Positions 1 through 11,699 of a stretch of DNA of 64,000 bases are shown piece by piece. Source of the stretch: Microvelia longipes (lineage: Eukaryota; Arthropoda; Insecta; Hemiptera; Veliidae); contig JACMZG010001913.1 of NCBI GenBank assembly GCA_018340805.1, positions 32,930,775-32,994,774 on the forward strand. The letters run 5' to 3'. The first letter of the stretch is position 1, and each line of letters begins with the position of its first letter. The translations under genes were made by a program, and so were the position numbers. The notes under the pieces were generated by a model, which made no database searches, was not told where the DNA came from, and saw only the letters and a list, made by a program, of their open reading frames with translations.

Positions 1-1109
1 ATAATAAAATTATCATTTTATTCCTCATTAACTTGAAGAAAAGTATAGAAAATTATTTGTTAGGGCTAAAAATAGGAATACTGAGGGATTGAAATATTAC
101 TCAGTATGAGTATAGTAAAAAATTGTCCATAGGGGTAGTGGCAACTGTGTGGCAACTGTTTCGGTTAGATTGTAAGAGTTGGCATTAAATCTAAATATGT
201 ATTATATTATAGAATTGGCATAAAACTTGCCAAGGCAACAATACTACTAATTAGTTTACCTCCTCACTAGTGTCTTGTTGCGTAAAAGCAATTTTTAGAA
301 TGGGCGATGTGGTAATTAACATAGCATAAAACATTACTGACTACAATAGAGTCAAAATAATTGATCGATGGTAAAGTACATTCTTGCATATTGCATTATT
401 TCAAATAAATATACTTCTATTCCATATAACTCTATGATCTGACCATATAAGAAATCAAATTAGTCTTTCATGAAAGTTAAAAATAGAGAATGTCTTTTAA
501 TACTGAATAATAAGACATATTTGTCACTACTGTCCGCTTTCCCTCTCGTACATCGACATCGTCCGTCAGTGTCGTCTCGCTTCTTATTAAACGAAATATT
601 CAAAACAAAATAAAAGCATATCTATGTCAATCAATAATAAACCAAATAAAGAACTGTCAACCTGAGTAAATTTACAGTTTTAATAAGAATAAAGCTTTAC
701 GTAATTAAAATAATTTTAGGTTGGATATTAGCTAATATTAATTCGATATTTATTAAGACTTGAATAGCCGCCATGCAGATACTGTAAGTGTTGTAGAAGA
801 CCCACTTTCAATGTTTCTTTGAGTCGAAAACGCATCGGAATGTCCGGCTTATACCCCGCATTATTTTATTGTCTAGAAATTAATTATAACTAATCATGTG
901 AGTCTTTCTGCCATTTTCAGCGAATTTTCAAAGGATCAAGAGGCCTTTGGCCACATAGCCGCTACGCGGCGTCGGCGCTAAAATTTAATTTAATAATAGT
1001 CAATACGTAAATAAAGTTTATAATGTATTAACTAATTATAAATAATAATAAAATTTATTATCAATAATAAATAAGTATTATTAACTTATTAAACAAATAA
1101 CAAAATTTA
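1..1109. other. AT-rich DNA without recognised genes
   Basis: No supported coding region. Two short GC-rich patches stand out: 540-585, and 940-980, where AGGCCTTTGGCC is followed by CCGCTACGCGG, both self-complementary. The rest is AT-rich with many homopolymer runs. Confidence 0.6.
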
Positions 1110-1760
1110 CTATCAGCGTTTGTTCCGGTTTAATCTATTTATATGTATAACTTAATGTAAGGCAATCACGTTTTTGACTAATACATTTAAAAATTCGCTT
1201 ATATCGTGGCAATATGTCACTTATAGAAACTATAATACGACACACGGCTAAAATCAATTGACACCCCGCCAAAATCTCAATGCTTTCAACCCTCTCTTTT
1301 TAATAAAAAAATCCCTTCTTTTATGTAACAAAAAAAATTCCCTACTCTGGCAACACTGAAAGTCAGGTTCTGTTTTGAATTTTATTATTGTTTTTATTTG
1401 ATATCGTATTTTTTTATTTTTAAAAATTAGTTATTTACTTTTTAAGAAGGAATATTGTTGTATCTTATAAATTTCCAACTAATCTTGCTTTAAATTTGTT
1501 CGGGAAGTATGAAAGAAGTGGAGTTAAAGTTGTTAATTACGTAATGCAATAGATCATAATAGTTCTTCAATAAAAGTTTGACGATTTAAATAAATTGTCA
1601 GCTATAATTACTTTTTTCAAAACAAACTGCTTTTTTGTGTTAAGTTTGTATAATTGAATGCGTATTGTTTCAAATTATAAAAATAATATGACACAATATG
1701 CATTCAAAACTTAAAAAAGTCAAGACTGTCATCTTTTGAAAGACGTGGCATTTAAAAAAA

Positions 1761-2439
1761 TTCTGGCGCGGTGGTCCGCATGTCGGCGCGAATTTCCTTG
1801 GGGATGCGTGTTTCCGTGCTTTTTACATTATATAAGTTTACAACTAAAATAATAAATCCGCCGCGGAGGTCCGCTGTCGGGCGAATTTCATTTAGAATGC
1901 GTGTTTCCGTGGCTAAACAACCCATTTCTTGCTTATGCAAGAACCATGCCATTGCGTGGTTCCGGTTCATGCTTTAGAACCTAAGCAGTTACTCAATTGT
2001 CAAGCACTGCTCGTAACTCATTTTGTCTGTATTTTCCAAAGGAAATGCGCATAATCATCCAGTTGTTGTACAAAACTATGCCTCTAAAATTAGAAGTACG
2101 CACTACTATTGCACTAGTTTAAAGCTTAGTTACTATCTTTAAGCTTAGTCAGTTATCTTTAAAGGTTTAGCGCATTTTCCTTTGGAAATACAGACAAAAT
2201 GAGTTACGAGCAGTGCTTGACAATTGAGTAACTGCTTAGGTTCTAAAGCATGAACCGGAATTTTGCCGATTTTTGAAAATTTTGCTGACTCAGCAAACCG
2301 GGTTAATGACGTCACAAAAACCTGGTTTTCAATAGGGTTCGTGTCCTCCCGAAGGTGATTTTTGTACCAGTTTGGTTAAAAATATTTATCGTTCGAAAGA
2401 TAGAGTGTTTACAAGAAAGTGGCTAGAAATACACATATA

Positions 2440-2512
<73 letters not shown>

Positions 2513-2643
2513 ATATATTAAAGTTCTCGCGAAACGTATTTTTTCGTCATTAGGGACCTCTGAAACGGATTTGTGTCGTGGTCCGAGGTTCGAATTCGCC
2601 ATGACGCCTATCCATTAGCCGAATTTCAAAGGAAATTCGCTAA
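1761..2643. mobile_element. Foldback element copy inside the TIR element (internally deleted)
   Basis: It interrupts the host element at the point where the uninterrupted copy has an A-run followed by ATGCTGTCTTTTGG. It starts TTCTGGCGCGGTGGTCCGC and ends in GGAAATTCGCTAA. It contains one hairpin arm, the spacer, part of the second arm, a segment with GTTAATGACGTCAC, an (AT)n tract, and a tRNA-like B-box (GGTTCGAATTC, 2587-2597). The same parts are found at 3161-4663. The spacer at 2050-2171 is inverted relative to that copy. Confidence 0.7.
2428..2520. repeat. (AT)n microsatellite within the foldback element
   Basis: Nearly pure TA dinucleotides. The second foldback copy carries an (AT)n tract at the matching place (about 3281-3355), so the microsatellite belongs to the element. 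Confidence 0.9.
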
Positions 2644-3584
2644 AAATGCTGTCTTTTGGTTGACAGAGCACAGAACCTGCCTGTACTCAAATAGCAAGAA
2701 ATGCTTAAAGAATACGTCAATGTCATGCGTCAAATATAGGCACTCAGATCATATTACAACTCTGCAATAATTGGATGAATTGAACAGATTGGAATGAAAC
2801 GAAACGAAACGCAGATCAATGAGCACAATAAAAGCGACAAGAGGTTACAAATATTTACAACCAGTGTTGCTTTTTATGATTTTATTACGAAAAATGTATT
2901 TTTTATACCGAGGTTGGCATGAGGTGGAGGGGGAAAAGCGGGGTCGGTCTGAACCAATAGAATTCTTTCCCTCACAGATTTTTGGCGCGCTGTCAATTGA
3001 TTTTAGCCGTGTGTCGTACTATAGTTATACGACAAACTGATATAGGACAACAAACATGGTGCCACGAACCGGCTAAGCACCGACGCCGCAGAGTGGCTAA
3101 GAGACTTCTTGTTTTCTTTTACTTCAATTCATAACTATGGCTTCACAAATTCATTCTTTTAGCGAATTTCCTTTGGAATTCGCCTAATGGGATAGGGTCA
3201 TGGCGGAATTTGAACCTCGGACCACGACAACAATCCGTTTCAGGGTCCCTAATGACGAAAAAATAAGTTTCGCGAGACTTTATATATATTATATATATAT
3301 ATATATATAACATATATGTATATATTATATATATTATATATATATATACATATGTTTTCTAGACACTTTCTTGTAAACACTCTATCTTTCGAACGGATTA
3401 TATTTTTAACCAAACTTGGTACAAAAATCAACCTTGGGGAGGACACAAACCCTATTGAAAACCAGGTTTTTGTGACGTCATTAACCCGGTTTGCTGAGTC
3501 AGCGAAATTTTCAAAAATTCGGCAAAATTCAGGGTTAATATTTTTTGCCGCGAAAAAGGTCATCATTTATGTTTTTGAGATGCT

Positions 3585-3900
3585 AAATCGAATGAAACCG
3601 GTCCGAAGTCGATACGACCACTCTAAGTGACCTAAAATCGAAAAAACCATGTAAATTACCCAAACAAAATTTAGTTTCGATAAAAAATAAATTTCGAGTA
3701 GGGGTGTCGTTTTCTATTGTAATTTTTGGGCGCTGATCGAATGAAACCGTCCGAAGGTCGATCGATAGACCACTTTAAGTAACCAAAAAGTCGAAAAAAC
3801 CACACAAAATTATAGAAAACCAAAAATACGGTCGTTGAAAATTAATTTCGAGTAGGGTGTCGTTTTCAATGTTTTGGGCCTCTGAGTTGAATGCCAGTGG
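3585..3900 (+). repeat. Tandem repeat of ~145-bp units inside the foldback element
   Basis: Two complete units and the start of a third. Each begins near ATCGAATGAAACCG, with TCCGAAG and GACCACT, then GTCGAAAAAACCA, and ends with TTTCGAGTAGGG and GTGTCGTTTTC. The third start at about 3888 is diverged. Confidence 0.7.
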
Positions 3901-4006
3901 TCCGGAGTCAATACCACTCAAACCAGAGTACCTGGGTTCACATCCTGGAAGGGTCTATAATTTTTTATCGTTTTTTTACCTAATATAAGTTTACAACTAG
4001 AAAATA

Positions 4007-4660
4007 ATTCTGGCGCGGTGGTCCGCATGTCGGCGAATTTCCTTTGGATGCGTGTTTCCGTGCTTTTTTACATTATATAAGTTTACAACTACTAAATAAA
4101 TAATTCCGGCGCGGTGGTCCGCTGTCGGCGAATTTCATTTAGAATGCGTGTTTCCGTGCTAAACAACCCATTTTGCTTAAGGTTCTGGTTCATTCTTTAG
4201 ACCTAAGCAGTTACTCAATTGTCAAGCACTGCTCGTAACTCATTTTGTCTGTATTTTCCAAAGGAAATGCGCTAAAACCTTTAAAGATAACTGACTAAGC
4301 TTAAAGATAAGTAACTAAGCTTTAAACTAGTGCAAATAATAGTGCGTACTTCTAATTTTAGAGGCATGGTTTTGTACAACAACTGGATGATTATGCGCAT
4401 TTCCTTTGGAAAATACAGAAAATGAGTTACGAGCAGTGCTTGACAATTGAGTAACTGCTTAGGTTCTAAAGCATGAACCAGAACCTTAAGCAATAAATGG
4501 GTTGTTTAGCACGGAACACGCATTCTAAATGAAATTCGCCCGAAGCGGACCACGCGCCGGAATTATTTATTTAGTAGTTGTAAACTTATATATGTAAAAA
4601 GCACGGAAACACGCATCCAAAGGAAATTCGCCCGACATGCGGACCACCGCGCCAGAATTT
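4007..4660. repeat. Large hairpin: ~265-bp inverted arms around a ~125-bp spacer
   Basis: The left arm 4007-4272 begins TTCTGGCGCGGTGGTCCGC. The right arm 4394-4660 is its reverse complement with few differences. Within each arm a shorter motif (GCGGTGGTCCGC...GCGAATTTC...ATGCGTGTTTCCGTG) occurs twice. The spacer 4273-4393 reads the opposite way round from the spacer at 2050-2171. Confidence 0.8.
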
Positions 4661-5076
4661 TTGACTTAAATCCTGTAAAATCCTTTGCACTTCATAATAG
4701 CAATTTTTGTTAACGTCGAAAGATTTGGAAAAATATGTCACTCCGAAAATCTAATATCTTTAACTACAATAACCAAGAATCTTTATTAAACTAAATGACC
4801 CGCTAAATCGATTTGCCATATAAAATATTGACAACGTCGAGGATAAAAATTAGAGAAGAATCCTAAGAAATTAATGCTTGAAATGTTTTAGCAATAAATT
4901 AGATATAAAATAAATAACTCTATAAAGATCCTTCCCCCCATCTTTTAGTAGATCGAGAAGCAATATATGTATGCTGGCATTAAAAAGATAAGACATAAAG
5001 AGTAAAAAGAATCCAACTACGGGTTTCTTCAACATCTATGCAATGTATGTATTTTTAGGGAATTTAAAAAGAACAA

Positions 5077-5556
5077 AAATCGGATACGCTCATCTTCCCT
5101 ACTTTGGACTTGCTTCGCTTGTCCTTAAATAGTAAATTTAGTCGATCCATTCTCAGCGGTCACCCATCCAGACACTGAACACGCTCAACGCTCAATGCTG
5201 ATTAACTTATATGATTCAACAAAAATTATAGATATGTACTTGTCGTATTGAAACAAACGTATGTGTACGTATAGGTATCATTATTGTGAGTAAATGACGT
5301 CGTAAAAAATATTTTCCAGACGGCACAACTACATCTATTCACTGATTTTTGTACGATATTTCAACTTTCTAGCATAAATACACTGGCTACTCTGGGAGTT
5401 ACGATGATAACAGACAAACAGACAACTTTTTGAAAACTACTCAGGAGGTCTTATAAACACCTGAACGGGTGATTCCGGTGACTTCTCGGTTTCGATTTTT
5501 TTCACCAACACAATAATTTTCCTATATACCATCGGTATAATGAGGTAAAGTAAAAA
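5077..5556 (-). mobile_element. 5S rRNA-related interspersed repeat (copy a)
   Basis: The plus strand starts at GGATACGCTCATC and ends ATGAGGTAAAGTAAAAA. At 5148-5222 it carries a segment that on the minus strand resembles 5S rRNA from about nucleotide 35 to 100, including an equivalent of GGATGGGTGACCGC. The sense strand is set by the 5S-like part. The 3' part shares CTAGCATAAATACACTGG, ACGATGATAACAGACA and GGAGGTCTTATAAACACCTG with the other copies. Confidence 0.7.
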
Positions 5557-5614
5557 GCTTATAAGATTAGTATTATGGGGAAAGGAGGTAATTTTTCTGA
5601 GGAGGAGGAACTCA

Positions 5615-5619
5615 TCAAT

Positions 5620-5657
<38 letters not shown>

Positions 5658-5669
5658 ATATATATATTA

Positions 5670-5702
<33 letters not shown>
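5615..5702. repeat. (AT)n microsatellite
   Basis: About 88 bp of almost pure TA dinucleotides, 60 bp beyond a copy of the 5S-related repeat. The apparent reading frame through it is low-complexity and not a gene. Confidence 0.9.
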
Positions 5703-5708
<6 letters not shown>

Positions 5709-6143
5709 TATTGTTTGAGCATAGAGGACTACCCAGGTGAGTCCTTAGTACAGCTTCGTTTTTACAATGTTTATAATATTTATAGCTTATTTGATGCTAC
5801 ATTTTTTTAAAGAGTTAATCTGTATTCTTTCTTAACTAATTAATCCATAACAACGTGTTTTAGTAGCATTTTTTAATTAATTATCATACAGCAAGGTGAA
5901 AATTATTCAATTTTTAGATGCATTAGAATTCATTCAAAACAACTTTCTTGATTGAACGGTTGGACGAGTCTAATATAATGTTTTTAGAATAACATGTCTT
6001 ATGCAAGGAAAGCCAGAAATATTAAGCGAAGATTTTAAAGAAAATTACGCTTGTTACACTAAATCTATTAGAGAAAAGAATGCAGTAGTTGATTGATATT
6101 TATTCGGCACTAAATATATTATAGATAAATGCCCAAGTTAGTC

Positions 6144-7770
6144 GGTTGATATTCCTTTGTCACTATCTTGTTTACAATTAAATACCCTTAACGATTGATA
6201 TTCCTTTGTCACTATCTTTTTGCAAATGAATACCCTGATTGATCCTTTGTCACTATCTTTTTGCAAATGAATACCCTGAAGGTTGATATTCCTTTGTCAC
6301 TATCTTTTTGCAAATGAATACCCTGAAGATTGATATTCTTTTGTCACTATCTTTTTGCAAATGAATGCCCTGAAGGTTGATATTCCTTTGTCACTATCTT
6401 TTTGCAAATGAATACCTGAAGATTGATATTCTTTTGTCACTATCTTTTTTGCAAATGAATGCCCTGAAGGTTGATATTCCTTGTCACTATCTTTTTGCAA
6501 ATGTACTGAAGGTTGATGTCAATATCTTGGAATAATACCCTGAAGATTGATATTCTTTTGTCACTATCTTTTTGCAAATGAATGCCCTGAAGGTTGATAT
6601 TCCTTTGTCACTATCTTTTTGCAAATGAATACCCTGAAGATTGATATTCCTTTATCACTATCTTTTTGCAAATGAATACCCTGAAGGTTGATATTCTTTT
6701 GTCACTATCTTTTTGCAATGAATACCCTGAAGGTTGATATTTCTTTGTTAATATCTTTTTGCAATCAAAAACCCTTAACGGTTGATATTCCTTTATCACT
6801 ATCTTTTTGCAATCAAATACCCTTAACGGTTGATATTCCTTTAACACTATCTTTTTGCAATCAAATGCCCTTAACGGTTGATATTCCTTTATCACTATCT
6901 TTTTGCAAATACCCTTTAATATACACCCAATTTAACGGTTGATATTCCTATATCACTATCTTTTGCATCAAATTTTACTGTTGCTTATCAGTATCTTTTG
7001 CAATAAAATACCCTTAACGGTGTTGATATTCCTATATCACTATCTTTTGCAATCAATACCCTTTACTGTTGATATTCCTTTATCACTATCTTTTTGCAAT
7101 AAAATACCCTTAACGGTTGATATTCCTATATCACTATCTTTTTGCAATCAAATACCCTTAACGGTTGATATTCCTTTGTCAGTATCTTTTTGCAAATGAA
7201 TACCCTGAAGGTTGATATTTCTTTGTCACTATCTTTTTTGCAAATGATTACCCTGAAGGGATATTTCTTTGTTAATATCTTTGCAATCAAAATACCCCTT
7301 AACGGTTGATATTCCTTTATCACTATCTTTTTGCAATCAAATACCCTTAACGGTTATATTCTTTAAGCACATCTTTTTGCATCAATGCCCTTAACGGTTG
7401 ATATTACTTTATCACTTCTTTTTGCAATCAAATACCCTTTATGTTGATATTCTTATCATATCTTTTTGCAATAAAATCCCTTAACGTTGTATTCCTATAT
7501 CACTATTCTTTTTGCAATAAATTACCCTTTTACTGTTGATATTCCTTTATCAGTATTTTTGCAATAAAATACCTTAACGGTTGATATTCCTATATCACTA
7601 TCTTTTTGCAATCAAATACCCTTTACTGTTGATATTCCTTTTATCACTATCTTTTGCATAAAATACTTAACGGTTGATATTCCTATATCACTATTTTTTG
7701 CAATCAAATAACCTTAACGGTTGATATTCGTATATCTCTTTGTCAGTATCCTTTTTGCAATTAAATACCC
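6144..7770 (+). repeat. Satellite array, 47-bp unit (about 34 copies)
   Basis: The unit reads GTTGATATTCCTTTGTCACT, then ATCTTTTTGCAAATGAATAC, then CCTGAAG. Two variants are arranged in blocks. Type A (AAATGAATACCCTGAAG) dominates 6190-6740 and recurs near 7180-7260. Type B (AATCAAATACCCTTAACG) fills most of the remainder. Units decay towards the right end. The frames that translate across it only repeat the unit. Confidence 0.92.
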
Positions 7771-8792
7771 TTTGATGATATCCCTTAGTTTCTTAATGAA
7801 TTTAACAAAAGAATGCCCTGACCGCCTCATATTCCTTGGTTAAATCTCTTTGACACCGGATTCCTCTTGTTTGTTTAATTTTTTCTTTGTTTCTAAATCT
7901 ATTTGTCAATAAATACTCAGGTTGGTTGTTTGTTAACGCTTCACCAATGAATAAATGTAACTATCGAATGCCTTGATCAGGTAATAATATTTTTTCTATA
8001 GTATAAAAATTTGAAAAATGCTAACGACATCTTAATCATCAGCAAAGTTGATTTTTCTTGGTCGATATTCTATTTGACAAAGATAAATGAGGACTAATAT
8101 TTATTTGCTATTACATTCATTACTCGCAATAACCCGTTAAACAATTCTCTGAACCAATGTCACTACTTTATCAAATACAAATGCTCATTAATAATTTTCA
8201 ATTATATTAAAGTAACAAATAAAAAATAGATCAAATATATAGCATAATAATTAGTTGTTTGCAGACATGTTTTTCATACAAAAAGAAGATATAAGGAAGA
8301 CTCAAAAAGAGAATTATACGGGAAGAAACAAAACGATAATCTTCAAAAACATCTCTATCAGATTCACTTTCAAAATCATTGGGTTTATCTAGACAAAATA
8401 CTTCATGCAGTGAAAATATCGTACCTCTTATTACTTGTGTTCTTCATTTGTATTTTGAGATAATATCAGTACGATTATGGTTCCGGTGTAGGCACAATTC
8501 TAGCAGGGGATTCCAGCAGTAAAATCTTATAAGGGTATAAAATCTATAATAGCTAAAACTAAATTAATATGTATATGAAAGTAATTGACCAATAGAAATG
8601 AGACTCCAAATACGCTATTAGATTAAACCTATATTTAAGAGTCTATAATACGATAAATAGGTTTATATATTAAATTAGAGACCCAAGAGAGAACTAAAAC
8701 TAGAGGCCTAAATTATTAATTCATGTAATTCCCGGTTTTGATTAAATACAATGCGTTTGCTATATACCTGAGATATAGATGTAGAAAAATAA
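7771..8792. other. AT-rich DNA without recognised genes
   Basis: The left 130 bp is a decayed edge of the 47-bp array. The rest is AT-rich with no supported frame and no repeat recognised elsewhere in the window. Confidence 0.55.
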
Positions 8793-9091
8793 AAAACGAC
8801 TAAAACAAAGACTAAATAAAGACGACAAAAACAACTTAAAGACAAAAACAAAGACTAAATAAAACAAGACTAAATTAAAGACTAAACAAAGACTAAATAA
8901 AGACGACTAAAACAAAGACTAAATAAAGACCTAAAACAAAGACTAAATAAAGGACGACAAAACAAAGACTAAATAAAGACGACTAAAACAAAGACTAAAT
9001 AAAGACGACTAAAACAAAGACTAAATAAAGACGACTAAACAAAGACTAAATAAAGACGAACAAAAACTAAATAAAGACTACTAAAATAAAG
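8793..9091 (+). repeat. Tandem array, 26-bp unit
   Basis: About eleven to twelve units of AAAGACTAAATAAAGACG followed by ACTAAAAC, with small deletions. The strand is almost free of T apart from the TAA steps. A dispersed repeat follows directly at 9115. Confidence 0.9.
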
Positions 9092-9114
9092 GCTTTAGTC
9101 GCATAAACGAAGTT

Positions 9115-9320
9115 ACATATTTGCTGTCGGCATTAGTTACGATTTAACCGCTTGACGTATAAAACTTCATGTGAACAAATCATGTTTTTCGACTAATATA
9201 TCCGGAAATTCGTAAATATTGTGGCAGTATGCCACTTACAATGTTATCGTAGAAATACGATAAACATATTGGTTAGCACGTGGTGTCTGCGATGCGGACA
9301 CAGGGAGGTGCAGGGCTGCC
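9115..9320 (+). repeat. Dispersed repeat (copy 2)
   Basis: Matches 1110-1230 and 19310-19470, with CATGTTTTTCGACTAATATA, GGAAATTCG and GTGGCAGTATGCCAC (a short hairpin). It continues into a GC-richer stretch (9280-9370) ending AAGAGGCCTAAGGCCTT, comparable to the patch at 940-980. Unclassified. Confidence 0.5.
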
Positions 9321-9379
9321 AATCTGACACAAACACCGTCCCTGCGTAGCAGCCAAGAGGCCTAAGGCCTTATGCTATC

Positions 9380-10200
9380 AAGATCAGACGTAGTAGCAAA
9401 ACGTTAACTCGACTCTATTCTAGAAGAAGCAACAACGAAAATGTAATTAATAATAGCACATGCGCATTAACTGTCTCGCACCAGTTATAGCTATAATTCT
9501 CTATCTTTACTCTTCCTTATGAACGTTTTTATTTCTTTATTGTCCTTTTCCTTTTCATACTTGCTCTCCTATTTTATCACTTTATATATGACAATCAATA
9601 ACATATGTCATTGTTTATAATTAATTAAACTATACACATGAGTGCTAATAATTAAGTTTTTAATCAAACAAATTTATTTTATAAACTTCTTTTAGAAATA
9701 ACTTAAAATAACATATCAAGTTAGCTTTGTTATATTTTTTGCAAGGAATATGTAGGTAGTAATTATTTTATTAAAATAAAATAAAAATAAAAAATAATAA
9801 TAAGGAAAAGTAAATAAAAACAGGTTGAGTTTGAAAGAGAGAATTTTACACTCAGTTGAGTTCGTCAAAATTAAAAGTGAACTCAACAGACTTGAAAATG
9901 CAATGATTTAGATTTAGTATTTGTTCCATGAAATGAGACAATGAGTCGAAATCTAGAAGAAATATCGGGTAAGGAGACCGCTGGACAACTAGTAATTTAA
10001 GTTTTACGCCATCTGACAAGCAGTATGTCGAAAAACAGAAGTGCGATAAAAAGTTTTAAAAAAGAAAAGTTTGGAAATTCAAAATGGTGACCAATATCCA
10101 GATGAAGTTTAGTAAGACCGAATCATCACTAAAAAATGTACATTTTTGTTTAATTTTAACTCAATTGGTCAAATTTTTAATGACAGTAAAATAACTAGTA
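9380..10200. other. AT-rich DNA without recognised genes
   Basis: No supported frame longer than chance and no recognised repeat. Poly-A-rich around 9770-9800. Confidence 0.5.
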
Positions 10201-10671
10201 CTCTACTCTATGGTCTTCTAAATGCTATGTCCAAATGGTTCATAAACCTTATTACGTAAAAATTAAGCTATGGCCTCCCAGAATATTAAATTCCTTTAAT
10301 AAACAGGCAAAATAAAACACCTAAGAAATTAAAATCGAAAGACATAAAAAACTCAAGATAATTAAGTTCCTTAGCTTACGGTACATCACATTTGTCTGGG
10401 TATTAAATCAATCTATCAGTAGTTAAAGCGTTTAACCTTTATCTCAGCACTTCCATCCATAGATGATGCCAGAGAAAGTTTTCGCTAATAAGCTTTTAAG
10501 CTAACAGGGTTAACACCAGAATTAACTGTTAATATCATTAACACCTGTATGATGAATCTAGCGTCCATGACAGTTAAGTTATATGATAGTCCAGGAGCCT
10601 AGGGCAGATTTCCTACGTCGTAAGATTTATGAACAATTTGGTTACAGGATTTACAGGACCATAGAGTAGAG
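10201..10671. mobile_element. Degraded TIR element, ~470 bp
   Basis: The left end CTCTACTCTATGGTC and the right end GACCATAGAGTAGAG (as its complement) are inverted. Similarity continues for about 80 bp inwards (GGTTCATAAACCTTA against GTTCATAAATCTTAC). No clear TSD and no frame; probably an old MITE. Confidence 0.6.
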
Positions 10672-10719
10672 CAAGAAATCCACAAGTTTGGTGATTTACT
10701 CCGGGGATGGACAATATGA

Positions 10720-10890
10720 TGACTCGGCAAAAATTTTAAAATTATTAGAACTACTTTATTTTTAAAAATTGTCCAGCCTCAGAGTAAAACACCAGACCGG
10801 TGGTTTTCTTATTCTATTTAATGGACCGTACTCTTATATACCGAAAGCCGGCATTCAACCCACTAGAGGTCATCATCAGTACCTAACAAT
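10720..10890 (-). repeat. Repeat fragment with hammerhead-like core
   Basis: The minus strand reads ACTGATGATGACCTCTAG, then TGGGTTGAATGCCGGC. This resembles the CUGAUGA, stem II, GAAA order of a hammerhead ribozyme, with GAAT in place of GAAA. The same ATGATGACCT motif occurs in the MITE at 60514-60712. Confidence 0.35.
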
Positions 10891-11026
10891 TAAATCTTGC
10901 TGGTGTTATTTTATCCAATAAATGCCGTTTTAGGAGAAAATTAAATATTGAAATATAAGGAGTAAAATACTTTTTTCCTATATACCGCAAACAAAAATTC
11001 CGAAGGAAAAAATAATAGGGATTCCT

Positions 11027-11697
11027 TGGAACTTTTGCTCATCACAACGGATTCGCTACGCTCATGATCCCTACTTCAGAGTCGCTTCGCTCGTCCTCAG
11101 ATGGTAATTACATTAGTTTTATTCCTAGCAGTCGCCCATTCAGACACTGACGTTGCTCGATGCTGTTTAACTTTTAGGAGCTACCAAAAATCATTGATAT
11201 ACTTAAAGTATTAAAAAAAATTAATATACTTATTTATTACTAAAAGTGATATACTTGTACTAACTTTACAAGTAAATGTAACTTCACTTGTAAAAGTATA
11301 CAAGTCATTCGATCAAAATTGAACAAATGCTAATAATGAAATGAAACTTAATACATATATTTGTTTTATGTATGACTACATGCGTGCCAGTCTTATACCG
11401 ATTAAAACATTTTTCGCGTATATAAAATTTACGTCATAAAAATATTATTTTCCGGATAGCAGAACTAGACCAATAAATTGAGTTTTGTACTAACTTTCAA
11501 CTCTTTAGCATAAGTGCACAGGCAGATTCGATTATAACAGACACACACAGATAGACAAAAAAAACTTAGTAAAAACCACTTGGGAAGTCTTAAGAACACC
11601 TAAAACAGATAATTTACGTGATATCGTGGTTTCGGATTTTTCGCAAATACAATACTTTTCCGATATACCTACGGCATAAATGAGGAAAAGTAAAAAT
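11027..11697 (-). mobile_element. 5S rRNA-related interspersed repeat (copy b, near full length)
   Basis: The plus strand starts near CGGATTCGCTACGCTCATG, followed by CGCTTCGCTCGTCCTCAG. The 5S-like segment is 11119-11190 (antisense to 5S). The middle contains AAGTCATTCGATCAAAATTG. The end reads TACGGCATAAATGAGGAAAA. Confidence 0.75.
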
Positions 11698-11699
11698 AT

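Larger units (their letters stand above)
1233..3021. mobile_element. TIR DNA element with TA target duplication (copy 1, carrying a nested foldback element)
   Basis: The termini are inverted repeats of about 45 bp beginning TARTACGACACACGGC and continuing through CAATTGACACCCCGCC. They are flanked by TA at 1231-1232 and 3022-3023. Without the nested insertion (about 1761-2643) the element is about 0.9 kb and matches copy 2 at 20578-21504 along its length. No transposase frame is seen, so it is non-autonomous. A TA duplication suggests a Tc1/mariner-related mobiliser, but this is inference. Confidence 0.8.
1110..3130 (+). repeat. Dispersed repeat (copy 1), split by a TIR element at 1231-3023
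   Basis: The flanks at 1110-1230 and 3024-3130 are parts of a repeat also present at 9115-9320 and 19310-19470. Shared marks are ACGTTTTTGACTAATACATT, AATTCGCTTATA, a GTGGCAATATGTCAC-like hairpin and ACGACAAACTGATATAGG. The third copy is uninterrupted, and the TIR element lies where a TA is found. The family is not recognised. Confidence 0.55.
3161..4663. mobile_element. Long foldback composite element (copy 2)
   Basis: One end reads TTAGCGAATTTCCTTTGGAA at 3161, and the other ends with the complement of TTCTGGCGCGGTGGTCCGC near 4660. In order it holds an inverted tRNA-like B-box, an (AT)n tract, a GTGACGTCATTAACCCGG segment, a tandem block of about 145-bp units (3585-3900), a second B-box-like site (GGTTCACATCC, 3934-3944), and a large hairpin (4007-4660). 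No coding frame is supported. Confidence 0.65.

Noticed and set aside
3249..3630. Frames of about 100 codons on both strands around 3250-3630
   Set aside because: They run through an (AT)n tract and non-coding foldback-element sequence. Both strands are open by composition, not selection.
6300..7323. Several open frames of 65-94 codons on both strands
   Set aside because: They are translations of the 47-bp satellite unit and simply repeat a 15-16-residue word.
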